In this document: piece by piece, positions 36,304-44,425 of the stretch
Layout: the number at the start of each line of letters is the position of its first letter
Position numbering within the stretch: the stretch's first letter is position 1
Assembly (NCBI RefSeq): GCF_900961225.1
Contig: NZ_CAAHFN010000011.1
Location: 62,001-126,000 of the forward strand
Direction: 5' to 3'
Origin: Modicisalibacter radicis
GTDB taxonomy: Bacteria > Pseudomonadota > Gammaproteobacteria > Pseudomonadales > Halomonadaceae
DNA length: 64,000 nt
Made by a program: the position numbers and the translations under genes
The notes under the pieces: model-generated
What the model saw: only the letters and a program-made list of their open reading frames with translations
What the model was told of the DNA's origin: nothing
Databases searched by the model: none

Positions 36304-36947
36304 CCGGACGTATCGCCACGCCGGACGCGCCCAAGCACCATCCAGCCCGCCAGCAGGCTCGCCAACGGCAGCACCGCGTCCTGCATCAGTCCCAGCCAGC
36401 TCGCCAACAGCCCCGCGTAGAGTCCCCAGAGTACGGGCACGATCAGCAACCACACGGCCGAGCGCACGTCGCCGAGCAACAACAGGCCTGCCGTGAAGAG
36501 CATCGTCGGCCCCGGCGCCATGCCCAGCACACGCAACGAAGTCGGCTCTTCGCCGGCCAGCCAGTCGAGTAGCGGATAGCCGATCAGCGCATGACCGATC
36601 AGCACCGCCGCAACGCGTCCACCGACCCCGCCGCGAGGTCGATAGCGGGGCCGGCCCAGCACGCCGGCTCCCAGCAGCGCCAGCGCCTCGAGCAGGAAGA
36701 GGCCAGCGTAGTACGGCGCGGCAAAGTCGAAGGGCGCGAAGAACACGAACTCGGCCACGGCATGCCAGGCCCAGAACAGCGCCAGCCCGCAGGACAGCGC
36801 CCGGGCCGAGGCCTTCCGCCCGGGCAGGCGCCACACCAGCACGAGGCAGCCCGCCGCCAGCGCATAAAGCAGCACCAGTACCGGCCATAGCTCACGGTTG
36901 ACCTGCCCGAACAGGGCGAACAGCACCTCGCTGGAATACGGCAGCAT
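36300..36947 (-). CDS. DUF6064 family membrane protein
   Basis: The 215-aa membrane protein has six or so hydrophobic segments and the family pattern: FALFGQVNRELWPV near the N-terminus, LFWAWHAVAEFVFFAPFDFAAPYYAGLF, then IGYPLLDWL and FTAGLLLLGDV. No function is known. It starts five bases after the end of the Tat-exported reductase gene, so the two are likely co-transcribed. Confidence 0.82.
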   Translation of the reverse strand: MLPYSSEVLFALFGQVNRELWPVLVLLYALAAGCLVLVWRLPGRKASARALSCGLALFWAWHAVAEFVFFAPFDFAAPYYAGLFLLEALALLGAGVLGRPRYRPRGGVGGRVAAVLIGHALIGYPLLDWLAGEEPTSLRVLGMAPGPTMLFTAGLLLLGDVRSAVWLLIVPVLWGLYAGLLASWLGLMQDAVLPLASLLAGWMVLGRVRRGDTSG

Positions 36948-36952
36948 TCTCT

Positions 36953-37927
36953 CTACCCCGGCAGGTTCTCCACGTAGCGCACCATACGCTCGCGCATCGC
37001 CGCGTCGGGCAGACGACCGTAGAGGGCGCCGGTATTCTCGCGCATGTGTTCGACGCGGGTGGTCGCGGGAATCGCGCAGGTCACCTGCGGGTGCGAAACG
37101 ATGAACTTGAGCAGGAATTGCGGCCAGTTGGCGCAGTCGATCTCGCCCGCCCACTCGGGGAGGGGCTGGCCCTGATAGCGGCGTATCAGCGCCTTCTGAC
37201 GAAAAGGGCGATTGGCGATCACCGCAATACCGCGCTCGGCGGCCAGCGGCAGGAGGGTTTCCTCGGCCTCGCGATCGAGGATGTTGTAGGTCAGTTGGAC
37301 GAAGTCGAGCGGCTCGTTGCGCATGATCGAGGCCAGCTCCGCGTGACGGCTGCCGTGCGAGGTGGTGACGCCGATATAGCGGACACGTCCCGCCGCCTTG
37401 TCGTCGCGCAGCCGTGGCAGGTGGGTCTGCCAGTCGACCAGATTGTGGACCTGCATCAGCGAGAAGGTGTCGAGCCCCCACAGCTTTCGCGATTCGGCCA
37501 TCTGCTCCCGACCCTCGGCGGCCATCCGCGTCCACACCTTGGTGGCGGAAAACAACGCGTCGGGCGTATCGACATGCGCCAGGCAATAGCCGACCACCGC
37601 TTCCGAGGTGCCGTACATCGGCGAGGAGTCGATGACCCGCCCGCCCTGCTCGAACAGCGTCCGCACGATCTCGGCGCGCTGATCACGCAGCGACTCGATC
37701 TCGCCGACATTGAAGGTGATCCAGGTGCCCATGCCGATCACCGGGATCGCCTCGCCACTGGAGGGAATCGGCTTGGTGTGCACGGTTTGCGAACGATCGG
37801 CGAGGTCGGCTTTCGATGCCGACTGCGCCCAGGCGGGTCCCAGCTGCGCAATGCCGGCCAGCCCGCCGAGACAGGCCAGCCCGCCCAGCACCCGGCGACG
37901 ACTCATTTCGCTACGCGCATCGCTCAT
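36953..37927 (-). CDS. Tat-exported aldo/keto reductase
   Basis: The 324-aa protein has a twin-arginine signal (SRRRVLGGLACLGGLAGIAQ, cleavage near AWAQS). The barrel has Asp and Tyr in RVIDSSPMYGTSEA, Lys in FSATKVW and His in LMQVHNLVDW, so the catalytic tetrad is present. Export of a folded AKR is known from a small group of periplasmic AKRs; the cofactor source outside the cytoplasm is unclear. The ATG overlaps the TerB-like gene stop by four bases. Confidence 0.9.
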   Translation of the reverse strand: MSDARSEMSRRRVLGGLACLGGLAGIAQLGPAWAQSASKADLADRSQTVHTKPIPSSGEAIPVIGMGTWITFNVGEIESLRDQRAEIVRTLFEQGGRVIDSSPMYGTSEAVVGYCLAHVDTPDALFSATKVWTRMAAEGREQMAESRKLWGLDTFSLMQVHNLVDWQTHLPRLRDDKAAGRVRYIGVTTSHGSRHAELASIMRNEPLDFVQLTYNILDREAEETLLPLAAERGIAVIANRPFRQKALIRRYQGQPLPEWAGEIDCANWPQFLLKFIVSHPQVTCAIPATTRVEHMRENTGALYGRLPDAAMRERMVRYVENLPG

Positions 37928-38391
37928 GCCGACGCGCCGCCCCGCTCCTCCTGAACCCGGAGCTTGGTACGGATGAAATCGCTGTGACGGACGAACAGCA
38001 GATCCGCCAACTTGCGAATGCGGTGCTCCTCGTGGGCGTCGAGTGCCTCGTCGGCGTAGGCCAGTTGCCACATCAACTCGACCAGCGTCACCTTGTCGGC
38101 ATAAGCGTACTGCTCGTTGATCAGGCGCACGAACTGGAAATGGTCGACCGCCTGGTCCGCCTCACGGGTCGCCAGATCCATCAACTCATCGACCCGTTCG
38201 GCACTCAACGAGAAACGCGCCTGGAGCATCCGCCGCCAGGCGGCGAGCTCCTCGGGGTCGGTGTGGTGGTCGGCGCGGACGATTTCGCAGAGCAGCGCCG
38301 CGGTAGCCAGCTCCAGCGTCAACTGACGCTGGTCATCGGCCTCCGGCACGCTCAGCGTACGCTGGAAGAATTGCTGGATGGCATCGAGCAC
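37924..38391 (-). CDS. TerB family tellurite-resistance-like protein, GTG start
   Basis: The 155-aa all-helical acidic protein has the TerB pattern: LATAALLCEIVRADHHTDPEE (acidic metal site), LVELMWQLAYADEALDAHEE and IRKLADLLFV. AGGAG lies 7 bases before GTG 38391. Stand-alone TerB proteins of this type are common and not linked to tellurite by themselves. First gene of TerB-AKR-DUF6064. Confidence 0.88.
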   Translation of the reverse strand: MLDAIQQFFQRTLSVPEADDQRQLTLELATAALLCEIVRADHHTDPEELAAWRRMLQARFSLSAERVDELMDLATREADQAVDHFQFVRLINEQYAYADKVTLVELMWQLAYADEALDAHEEHRIRKLADLLFVRHSDFIRTKLRVQEERGGASA

Positions 38392-38474
38392 GATGGATCT
38401 CCTGGGATGATCGACAATGATAGCGATGGACGCTGATTCTTCCGACAGGCTCCCGGCGCAGAGGTTGCATCGAG

Positions 38475-39929
38475 TCAGCGACTGACGGCCAGTGAGTCCG
38501 TGGCACGCCTGGCCAGCAGGTAATAGAACACCGCACCCAGTAACGCCCCCAGCAACCAGGCATACCCCGCCAGCGCATCGAGTGCCGACCACCAGACCGA
38601 AGCCACCGAGAACACCGCGGCCACCGCGAAGGCACCCAGCGCATGGACGTTCCAGCCGCCGCGATAGTAATACGCCCCCTGCGGATCGGCCGTGAACAGC
38701 TGCTCGATGTCGATCCGCTGACGCTTGATCAGGTAGAAGTCGGCCATCATCACCCCGTACACCGGCGCCAGCACCGCGCCCAGGGTATTGACGAAACCGG
38801 CGATGCCGATCTGGCTGATGAGCGACACCCACAGGCCGCCGATGAACAGCGCCAGCACCGCGGTGATCAGTCCGCCGACGCGAAAATCGATACGGCTCGG
38901 CATCAGGTTGGCCAGGTCATAGGCGGGTGGCACGAAGTTGGCGACCATATTGATGCCCACCGTGGCGGCGAAGAAGGTCAGTGCGGCGATCAGTGTCAAT
39001 GGCAGCGAATCGACCCGGGCGATGATATCGGTGGGATTGGTCAACCGTTCGCCGAACAGCACCACGGTGCCGGCGGTGACGATCAGCGCGATCAGCGAGA
39101 AGAACGCCACGTTGAGTGGCAATCCCAGGAAGTTGCCGATCTTCATCTCGCGTTCGCTGCGCACGAAGCGCGAGAAATCGCCGTAGTTGATCACCACCGC
39201 GGCGAAATAGGCGATCATCGTCCCCATCACCGCCATGAATGCGCCAATCGAGCCGCCAGCGTAGTCGCCCGTCCCGCTGAAGATCGTGCCTATCGCCGGC
39301 AGCAGTTCATCGCCGGCCTGGTACCAGATAACCGCGGTCAGCACGATCATGACCACATAGACCAGCGGGCCCGCCCAGTTGAGAAACTGGCGGATGCGCT
39401 CGATACCGCGCCAGAACAGCAGAATCTGGAAGACCCACACCAGCAGGAACGACAGCCACCCGACGGCGGTCATGCCCAGCCACTGCGCACCGCCCTCGAT
39501 GCCCAGCAGCGAATTGATCAGCAACGCCACCGCGGTCGAGGCGAAATAGGTCTGCACGCCATACCAGAAGATTGCCACCACCGCCCGGACCAGTGCCGGG
39601 AAATTGGCCCCGAACACGCCCATGCTGATGCGCGCCATGACCGGGAAGGGGATGCCATAGCGTACGCTCGGCGCTCCCGACCAGTTGACCAGTACCATGA
39701 CCACCACCCCGGCCAGCACGATCGCCGCCATGACCGCCCAGCCGTTGAGGCCGTAACCGAGGAACAGCGACGCCGCCAGGGTATAGCCGAACAGGCTCTG
39801 GATGTCGTTGGACCAGACATTGAAGATCTCGAACCAGCCCCAACGGCGTTGCGACCTGGGTATCGGCGCCAGGTCCCGGTTATAGAGGCGGGGCTCGCGA
39901 CTCTTGATCTCGAGCTGTGAATCCGTCAT
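38475..39929 (-). CDS. NCS1 family nucleobase/hydantoin/allantoin permease
   Basis: The 484-aa symporter has twelve predicted membrane segments. NCS1 signatures: LYNRDLAPIPRSQRRWGWFEIFNVWSNDIQS (quoted in part: RRWGWFEIFNVWSNDIQS), GIPFPVMARISMGVFGANFPA and WYGVQTYF. It imports a nucleobase, hydantoin, allantoin or related compound with a cation. No purine-degradation genes are nearby, so the substrate is open. GGAGA precedes the ATG. Confidence 0.92.
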   Translation of the reverse strand: MTDSQLEIKSREPRLYNRDLAPIPRSQRRWGWFEIFNVWSNDIQSLFGYTLAASLFLGYGLNGWAVMAAIVLAGVVVMVLVNWSGAPSVRYGIPFPVMARISMGVFGANFPALVRAVVAIFWYGVQTYFASTAVALLINSLLGIEGGAQWLGMTAVGWLSFLLVWVFQILLFWRGIERIRQFLNWAGPLVYVVMIVLTAVIWYQAGDELLPAIGTIFSGTGDYAGGSIGAFMAVMGTMIAYFAAVVINYGDFSRFVRSEREMKIGNFLGLPLNVAFFSLIALIVTAGTVVLFGERLTNPTDIIARVDSLPLTLIAALTFFAATVGINMVANFVPPAYDLANLMPSRIDFRVGGLITAVLALFIGGLWVSLISQIGIAGFVNTLGAVLAPVYGVMMADFYLIKRQRIDIEQLFTADPQGAYYYRGGWNVHALGAFAVAAVFSVASVWWSALDALAGYAWLLGALLGAVFYYLLARRATDSLAVSR

Positions 39930-40067
39930 GGGCTGTCTCCGCAGGATTGTGATTGTGTTTATGTTGCGCCGCACCCAAACAGTGTAGAACAGCCCGTCTC
40001 GCACCGAATACGACTTTGCGCCATGCGCATTGGCCAAACCGTCAAAACCCGGCGGCCCTATTGGCCC

Positions 40068-40098
40068 ATAAAAAAGCCGCGGGAAGACCCCGCGGCTT
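40068..40098 (-). terminator. Terminator downstream of ppiC
   Basis: On the minus strand GCCGCGGG-GTCTTC-CCGCGGC is followed by TTTTTTATG, 22 bases past the ppiC stop. Confidence 0.92.
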
Positions 40099-40117
40099 GT
40101 GCTTCCTTGCCAACCGC

Positions 40118-40396
40118 TCACGAGCGGCTGGTGACTTCCAGCAGGTGATAGCCGAACTGCGTCTTCACCGGCCCGTGAACGGTGTTCAGCTCGCCGTTGA
40201 AGACGACCTTGTCGAACTCCGGCACCATCTGCCCCGGACCGAACGAGCCCAGATCGCCGCCATTGCGTGCCGACGGGCAGCTCGAGTGCTGCCTGGCCAC
40301 GTCGGCGAAATCGCGACCGCCTTCGATTTCCGCCTTGAGTTCTTCACACTTCGCTTCGCTGTCCACCAGTATGTGGCGTGCGCTTGCCTGGCTCAT
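40118..40396 (-). CDS. ppiC: Parvulin-type peptidyl-prolyl isomerase
   Basis: The 92-aa cytoplasmic single-domain parvulin is the size of E. coli PpiC (93 aa). Conserved: ARHILVDSEAKCEELKAEI, DFADVARQHSSCPSARNGGD, LGSFGPGQMVPEFDKVVF and TQFGYHLLEV. It catalyses cis-trans proline isomerisation. AGGAGCAGG precedes the ATG; the longer frame upstream is excluded. Confidence 0.96.
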   Translation of the reverse strand: MSQASARHILVDSEAKCEELKAEIEGGRDFADVARQHSSCPSARNGGDLGSFGPGQMVPEFDKVVFNGELNTVHGPVKTQFGYHLLEVTSRS

Positions 40397-40569
40397 GGTC
40401 CTGCTCCTGGGCTGGGATTGCTCCCGTGGATAAACACGTATCGAAGGCCGAATCCTGACGCCCCGTCGCGATGCTGGCAAGCGTTTACCGCCGACGGCGA
40501 AAAGCACACGCCGGGGCCCGGGCTTGCTGTACGCTATCGCCGTGCCCACCCTCTCCGCGGAGAAATGTC

Positions 40570-41190
40570 ATGCTCGACCTGACCCAGACACCGATCACCC
40601 TGGCACTGCTCGTCATCAATGTCGTCGTCAGCCTGTACGTGCTACATCGCCGGCCGCAACTCTTCGCCACGCTGGCCTTTCGCCCCGAACGCATCCTGCG
40701 TCACGGCGAGGTCTATCGTCTGCTGAGCGCGGGCTTCGTGCATGTCAACGGTGCCCACTTGCTGGTCAACATGCTGACGCTGTACTTCTTCGGCCCATGG
40801 CTGGAAGCCGGCCTGGGCCCGCTGCGCTACCTGCTGCTGTATTTCGGCTCCGATCTCGCCGCCCAGGGACTGGCACTGGTCGTGCAGCGCGGCAACCCGC
40901 GCTACTCGGCGGTGGGCGCCTCGGGGGCGATTACCGGGGTGGTGTTCGCCTTCTGCCTCTTTGAACCTTTCAGGTTGCTCTACCTGTTCTTCGCCATTCC
41001 CATCCCGGCGATCCTGTTCGCCATCGGCTTCGTCGCCCTGTCCTTGTACGCCATGCGCAGCCGTGCCCCCGGCCAGACCGGCGGACTGGCCCACGAGGCG
41101 CACCTGGGCGGCGCTCTCGGCGGTGTGGTCATCGCGCTCATCCTCGTGCCGGAACTGCTGCAGCACTTCCTGGGGCAGCTCGGCTTCTAA
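40570..41190 (+). CDS. Rhomboid family intramembrane serine protease
   Basis: The 206-aa membrane protein has six predicted helices. Catalytic serine in SAVGASGAITGVVFAF, histidine in AHEAHLGGALGGVV, and the second helix motif HVNGAHLLVNMLTLYFFG. It cleaves substrates within the membrane; targets unknown. GGAGA precedes the ATG. The gene ends 33 bases from the convergent DUF421 gene. Confidence 0.92.
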   Translation: MLDLTQTPITLALLVINVVVSLYVLHRRPQLFATLAFRPERILRHGEVYRLLSAGFVHVNGAHLLVNMLTLYFFGPWLEAGLGPLRYLLLYFGSDLAAQGLALVVQRGNPRYSAVGASGAITGVVFAFCLFEPFRLLYLFFAIPIPAILFAIGFVALSLYAMRSRAPGQTGGLAHEAHLGGALGGVVIALILVPELLQHFLGQLGF

Positions 41191-41222
41191 TGGCCAGGCC
41201 GGCCGCCGGCGCAGGGCCCAGC

Positions 41223-41759
41223 TCAGGGAAGAGTCCCGTCACCCGGCCGTTCGACGCCCTCAAGGCTGGACGCTTCCCCATTCGAGCGACGGCGGACCAC
41301 GCTCAGCGAGCCCTCGGTTTCCAGCACGACCGCCTCGACCTCGTCGAGCGATGCCAGGCCAGCGGCACGAACCGCCGCGCGCATTTCGTCCTCGGTCACC
41401 CGCGCCCGGCGCAGCGCTTCCGGCAGTGGATTGCCGCGGTACATCAGCAGGGCCGGCTCGCCGGTCACCAGCCGACGCACCCAGGGCCAGCGCACGCTGC
41501 TCCAGGTCAGCAGGAATTGCACCGCGATCAGCAGGCCAAACGCCAGAGCGCCCTGTAGCAGCGTCACCCCGGGGTCGAGGATCACCGTCGCCAGGATCGA
41601 CCCCAAGGCAACCGTCACCACCAGATCGAAGGCGTTCATCTTCGACAGTGTGCGTCGCCCCGACACCCGCAACAGGGCGACCAGCGAGGCGTAGCCGAGC
41701 ACACCCATCAGTGCCACCCGCCACAAGGCGGTGACGTCATCAAAAAACCAGGGCTGCAA
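41223..41759 (-). CDS. DUF421 (YetF-type) membrane protein, TTG start
   Basis: The 178-aa protein has three N-terminal membrane segments with the DUF421 signature RTLSKMNAFDLVVTVALGSI and LLTWSSVRW, followed by a soluble domain with ALLMYRGNPLPEALRRARVTEDEM. TTG 41759 (giving MQPWFFDDVTALWR) is preferred since AGGAGGTGG lies just upstream; no ATG is placed suitably. Function unknown. Confidence 0.9.
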   Translation of the reverse strand: MQPWFFDDVTALWRVALMGVLGYASLVALLRVSGRRTLSKMNAFDLVVTVALGSILATVILDPGVTLLQGALAFGLLIAVQFLLTWSSVRWPWVRRLVTGEPALLMYRGNPLPEALRRARVTEDEMRAAVRAAGLASLDEVEAVVLETEGSLSVVRRRSNGEASSLEGVERPGDGTLP

Positions 41760-41818
41760 AAGCCACCTCCTTGCGTCATCAGCAATCTCTCTCGGCAAGC
41801 CTAGCAGCCGTCCCGCCG

Positions 41819-42101
41819 ATGGCCGGCCATATCGGTCGACACCTCATGCGGGAACGCTTCGCGGGGCCCCTCAACTGGTGGCACACACCGGCGGCGAGGC
41901 GTTCATGATCATCCTGCCGGCGACGATGGCCAAAGCCGGGCAGGAACGCACCGAGACGCTCCGCCGGGCGATCTCGGCGCTGCGCCGACCGCACGCGTGG
42001 TCACCGTGAGCGTCGGCGTCGCGCGCTACGTGCCTCGCAAGGGCATCGACAGCGAGGCACTGGTCTCCGGTGGAGAAGCCTCGGACACATTGCTACCATG
42101 A
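41819..42101 (+). pseudogene. Decayed GGDEF (diguanylate cyclase) gene fragment
   Basis: Three plus-strand pieces in different frames line up with the C-terminal GGDEF domain of the CHASE4 protein at 53583: MAGHIGRHLMRERFAGP (from 41819), then PQLVAHTGGEAFMIILPATM...ETLRRAISALRRPHA (41869-41996), then VVTVSVGVARYVPRKGIDSEA (from 41997). GGEEF has become GGEAF and at least two frameshifts separate the pieces. The N-terminal sensor and first half of the cyclase are gone. It occupies the gap between DUF421 and thiI; nothing else is seen in 41760-42129. Confidence 0.82.
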
Positions 42102-42129
42102 CGCGCCCTATCGGCATCGGTGTGTACAC

Positions 42130-43605
42130 ATGCGCTATCGGCTCAAGCTGTTTCCAGAGATCACCATCAAGTCCCGGCCGGTACGCCAGGCGATGGTCCG
42201 CAGCCTGCGCACCAACATTCGCAACAGTCTCTCAAGATTCATCCCCGGCGTGCGCGTGGCCGACTGCTGGGATGCTCTTGAAGTGCGCCTCGATGACCCA
42301 CTCGACGCATCGACGCGTGCCGAGGTGGAGGCCAGCCTGAGCCGCATTCCCGGCATCCACCAGATACTGGTGGTCGATGCCCATGCATTCACCGGTTTCG
42401 AGGACACCGCCGCGCTAATGATCCCCCTGTGGCGCGATGCCCTGGCCGGACAGCGTTTTCGCGTCAGCGCCAAGCGCCGCGGCCGTCACGATTTCACCTC
42501 GGAGGAGCTAGAGCGCTACCTGGGCCGCGTCCTGCTCGAGACCGCCGACGGCGCCTCGGTGGACCTGAGCCACCCTCAGGTCACGGTGCGTATCGAGCTG
42601 AAGGATGAACAGCTGCTGCTGGTCACCCGCCGCTGGTCGGGGCTCGGCGGCTACCCGCTGGGCACCCAGGGCGAAGCGCTGGCGCTGATCTCCGGTGGCT
42701 ACGACTCCCCGGTCGCCGCATGGCGCTTGCTGCGCCGCGGCCTCAAGACCCACTTCGTGTTCTTCAATCTTGGCGGCCCGGCCCACGAGAGCGCGGTCCG
42801 CGAGATCGTTCACCACCTGTGGCGGTACTACGCCGTCTCGCATCGGCTCAATTTCCTCAGCGTGCCGTTCGAAGGCGTGGTCAACGAGATACAGCGCCGG
42901 ATACCTGACGGCGTGGCCGGCGTGGTGCTCAAGCGCATGATGCTGCGTGCCGCCAACCGTGTCGCCGCGCGCGCCCGTATCCCCGCGCTGGTCACCGGCG
43001 ACGCACTGGCACAGGTATCGAGCCAGAGCCTCACCAACCTGCGGCTCATCGATGCGGTCAGCGAACGGCCGGTCCTGCGCCCGCTGATTGCCAGCGACAA
43101 GCAGACCATCATCGACGACGCCAGGCAGATCGGTACCGCGGCCTATTCCGAGCATCTTCCCGAGTATTGCGGCGCGGTATCCAAACGCCCCAACGTGCAT
43201 CCTAGTGCCCGCCAGGTCGAGCTCGCCGAACGTGAATTCGATTTCACCATCCTCGATGCCGCCGTCGAGGCCGCCATGCTGACCCACGCTTCGCGCCTGC
43301 TCGACGCACCGCCGCGGGTGGCCGAGGTGATGGAGGTCGACTCCCCCCAGGCCCTGGCCGAAGCGGACGACATCACGGTGGTGGACATCCGCCATCCCGA
43401 CGAGCGTGAAGCCGCACCGCTCACCCTGCCCCACGGCAAGCCACTGGAGATCCCCTTCTTCGAACTCGCCGAGCGCGCCGAGACGCTGCCCCGCGATCGG
43501 CGCTATCTGCTCTACTGTGCCCAGGGCGTGATGAGCCGCATGCAGGCACAGCATCTGGCCGACAAAGGGCTGACGCAGTTCGGCGTCTATCGCGACAAGC
43601 GCTAG
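42130..43605 (+). CDS. thiI: tRNA 4-thiouridine synthase / thiazole sulfur transferase ThiI
   Basis: The 491-aa protein makes s4U8 in tRNA and supplies sulfur for thiamine thiazole. Domains: NFLD and THUMP (about residues 1-165), PP-loop AANH ATPase with ALISGGYDSPVAAWRLL, a conserved cysteine in YCGAVSKRPNVHP, and a C-terminal rhodanese domain with active-site cysteine in LLYCAQGVMSRM. Start MRYRLKLFPEITIKS; 20 in-frame codons upstream are excluded as they overlap the pseudogene end. Confidence 0.96.
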   Translation: MRYRLKLFPEITIKSRPVRQAMVRSLRTNIRNSLSRFIPGVRVADCWDALEVRLDDPLDASTRAEVEASLSRIPGIHQILVVDAHAFTGFEDTAALMIPLWRDALAGQRFRVSAKRRGRHDFTSEELERYLGRVLLETADGASVDLSHPQVTVRIELKDEQLLLVTRRWSGLGGYPLGTQGEALALISGGYDSPVAAWRLLRRGLKTHFVFFNLGGPAHESAVREIVHHLWRYYAVSHRLNFLSVPFEGVVNEIQRRIPDGVAGVVLKRMMLRAANRVAARARIPALVTGDALAQVSSQSLTNLRLIDAVSERPVLRPLIASDKQTIIDDARQIGTAAYSEHLPEYCGAVSKRPNVHPSARQVELAEREFDFTILDAAVEAAMLTHASRLLDAPPRVAEVMEVDSPQALAEADDITVVDIRHPDEREAAPLTLPHGKPLEIPFFELAERAETLPRDRRYLLYCAQGVMSRMQAQHLADKGLTQFGVYRDKR

Positions 43606-43683
43606 CCGTGGCAGGCCTGGCCGCGCTCACGGCCCATCCCGGCAATCACCGGCCCCCTTCTGAAACATTTTTACAAAAAATGC

Positions 43684-43710
43684 CGTTGAACCGGTTGCCC
43701 AAGACCCCAT
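43684..43710 (+). promoter_or_regulatory. Sigma-32 (RpoH) heat-shock promoter of hsp20
   Basis: CGTTGAA, a 14-base spacer and CCCCAT match the RpoH consensus CTTGAA-N13-15-CCCCAT closely. Transcription would start near 43717, giving a leader of about 93 bases. Confidence 0.85.
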
Positions 43711-43717
43711 CTTCTGA

Positions 43718-43809
43718 AATGCCGAAAGGCAACTCCCTGCCAACGGGGTGCCGCCAAGCGGACTCCCGAACAGGGGTATGACTTCGCTAACCACTAGGGA
43801 GGACATACC
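43718..43809 (+). ncRNA. ROSE-like RNA thermometer in the hsp20 leader
   Basis: The leader can fold into small hairpins: TGCC-GAAA-GGCA (43720-43731), CCGC-CAA-GCGG (43751-43761), and a final one pairing CTTCGCT (43782-43788) with the ribosome site AGGGAGG (43796-43802). UCGCU opposite AGGGA resembles the ROSE anti-Shine-Dalgarno U(U/C)GCU that melts on heating. Folding was judged by eye. Confidence 0.55.
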
Positions 43810-44328
43810 ATGAACACGGCATTCTCGCTGGAACCGCTCTTCCGCCATTCGATCGGTTTCGACCGTTTCAATGACCTGTTCAAGCGCGCCTTCGAAAGCA
43901 ACGCGCCAACCGGCTTCCCGCCGTACAATGTCGAGAAGCATGGCGAGAACGAGTACCGGATCGTCCTGGCCGTGGCCGGGTTTACCGAGCAGGAACTGAG
44001 CATCCAGCTCGAGGGCGGCGTGTTGAGCGTCTCCGGCTCCAAGCCCCAGGCCGAGCAGGACGACAAGGTTCGGTACATGCATCAGGGCATCGCCCAGCGC
44101 TCCTTCAAGCTGACCTATCGGCTCGAAGACCATATCGAGGTGCGCGGTGCGCGACTGGAAAACGGCCTGCTGATCATCGATCTGCTGCGTGAGATCCCCG
44201 AAGCGCAGAAACCGCGCGAGATCGAGATCGATGTCTCGAGTCAGGAGCGCTCCGACATGCGCCGGCTGGAAACCTCGAGGGGAGAAGCCCCCATGGAGGC
44301 ATCCGCACGGACGCAAGCATCCACCTGA
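43810..44328 (+). CDS. Small heat-shock protein, Hsp20/IbpA family
   Basis: The 172-aa ATP-independent holdase has an alpha-crystallin domain (about residues 36-130; PPYNVEKHGENEYRIVLAVAG, ARLENGLLIIDL) and the C-terminal anchoring motif I-E-I in REIEIDV. It has an unusually long tail after it (about 30 residues). Heat-shock control is supported by the RpoH promoter and leader structure, and a terminator follows. Confidence 0.95.
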   Translation: MNTAFSLEPLFRHSIGFDRFNDLFKRAFESNAPTGFPPYNVEKHGENEYRIVLAVAGFTEQELSIQLEGGVLSVSGSKPQAEQDDKVRYMHQGIAQRSFKLTYRLEDHIEVRGARLENGLLIIDLLREIPEAQKPREIEIDVSSQERSDMRRLETSRGEAPMEASARTQAST

Positions 44329-44371
44329 GCGAGCGGAACGTCGCTTGAACAGACCGGCCTTTGAGACTTCG

Positions 44372-44398
44372 GCCCCGCATTCGCGGGGCTTTTGTTTG
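44372..44398 (+). terminator. Terminator after hsp20
   Basis: GCCCCGC-ATTC-GCGGGGC is followed by TTTTGTTT, just before the convergent polB end. Confidence 0.92.
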
Positions 44399-44425
44399 AT
44401 AGTCATGGGTAAAAACCGCCACCAT

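Noticed and set aside
42060-42129. TPP riboswitch before thiI
   Set aside because: The short leader lacks the CTGAGA and ACCTGA elements of the thi-box; the same holds upstream of yjbQ.
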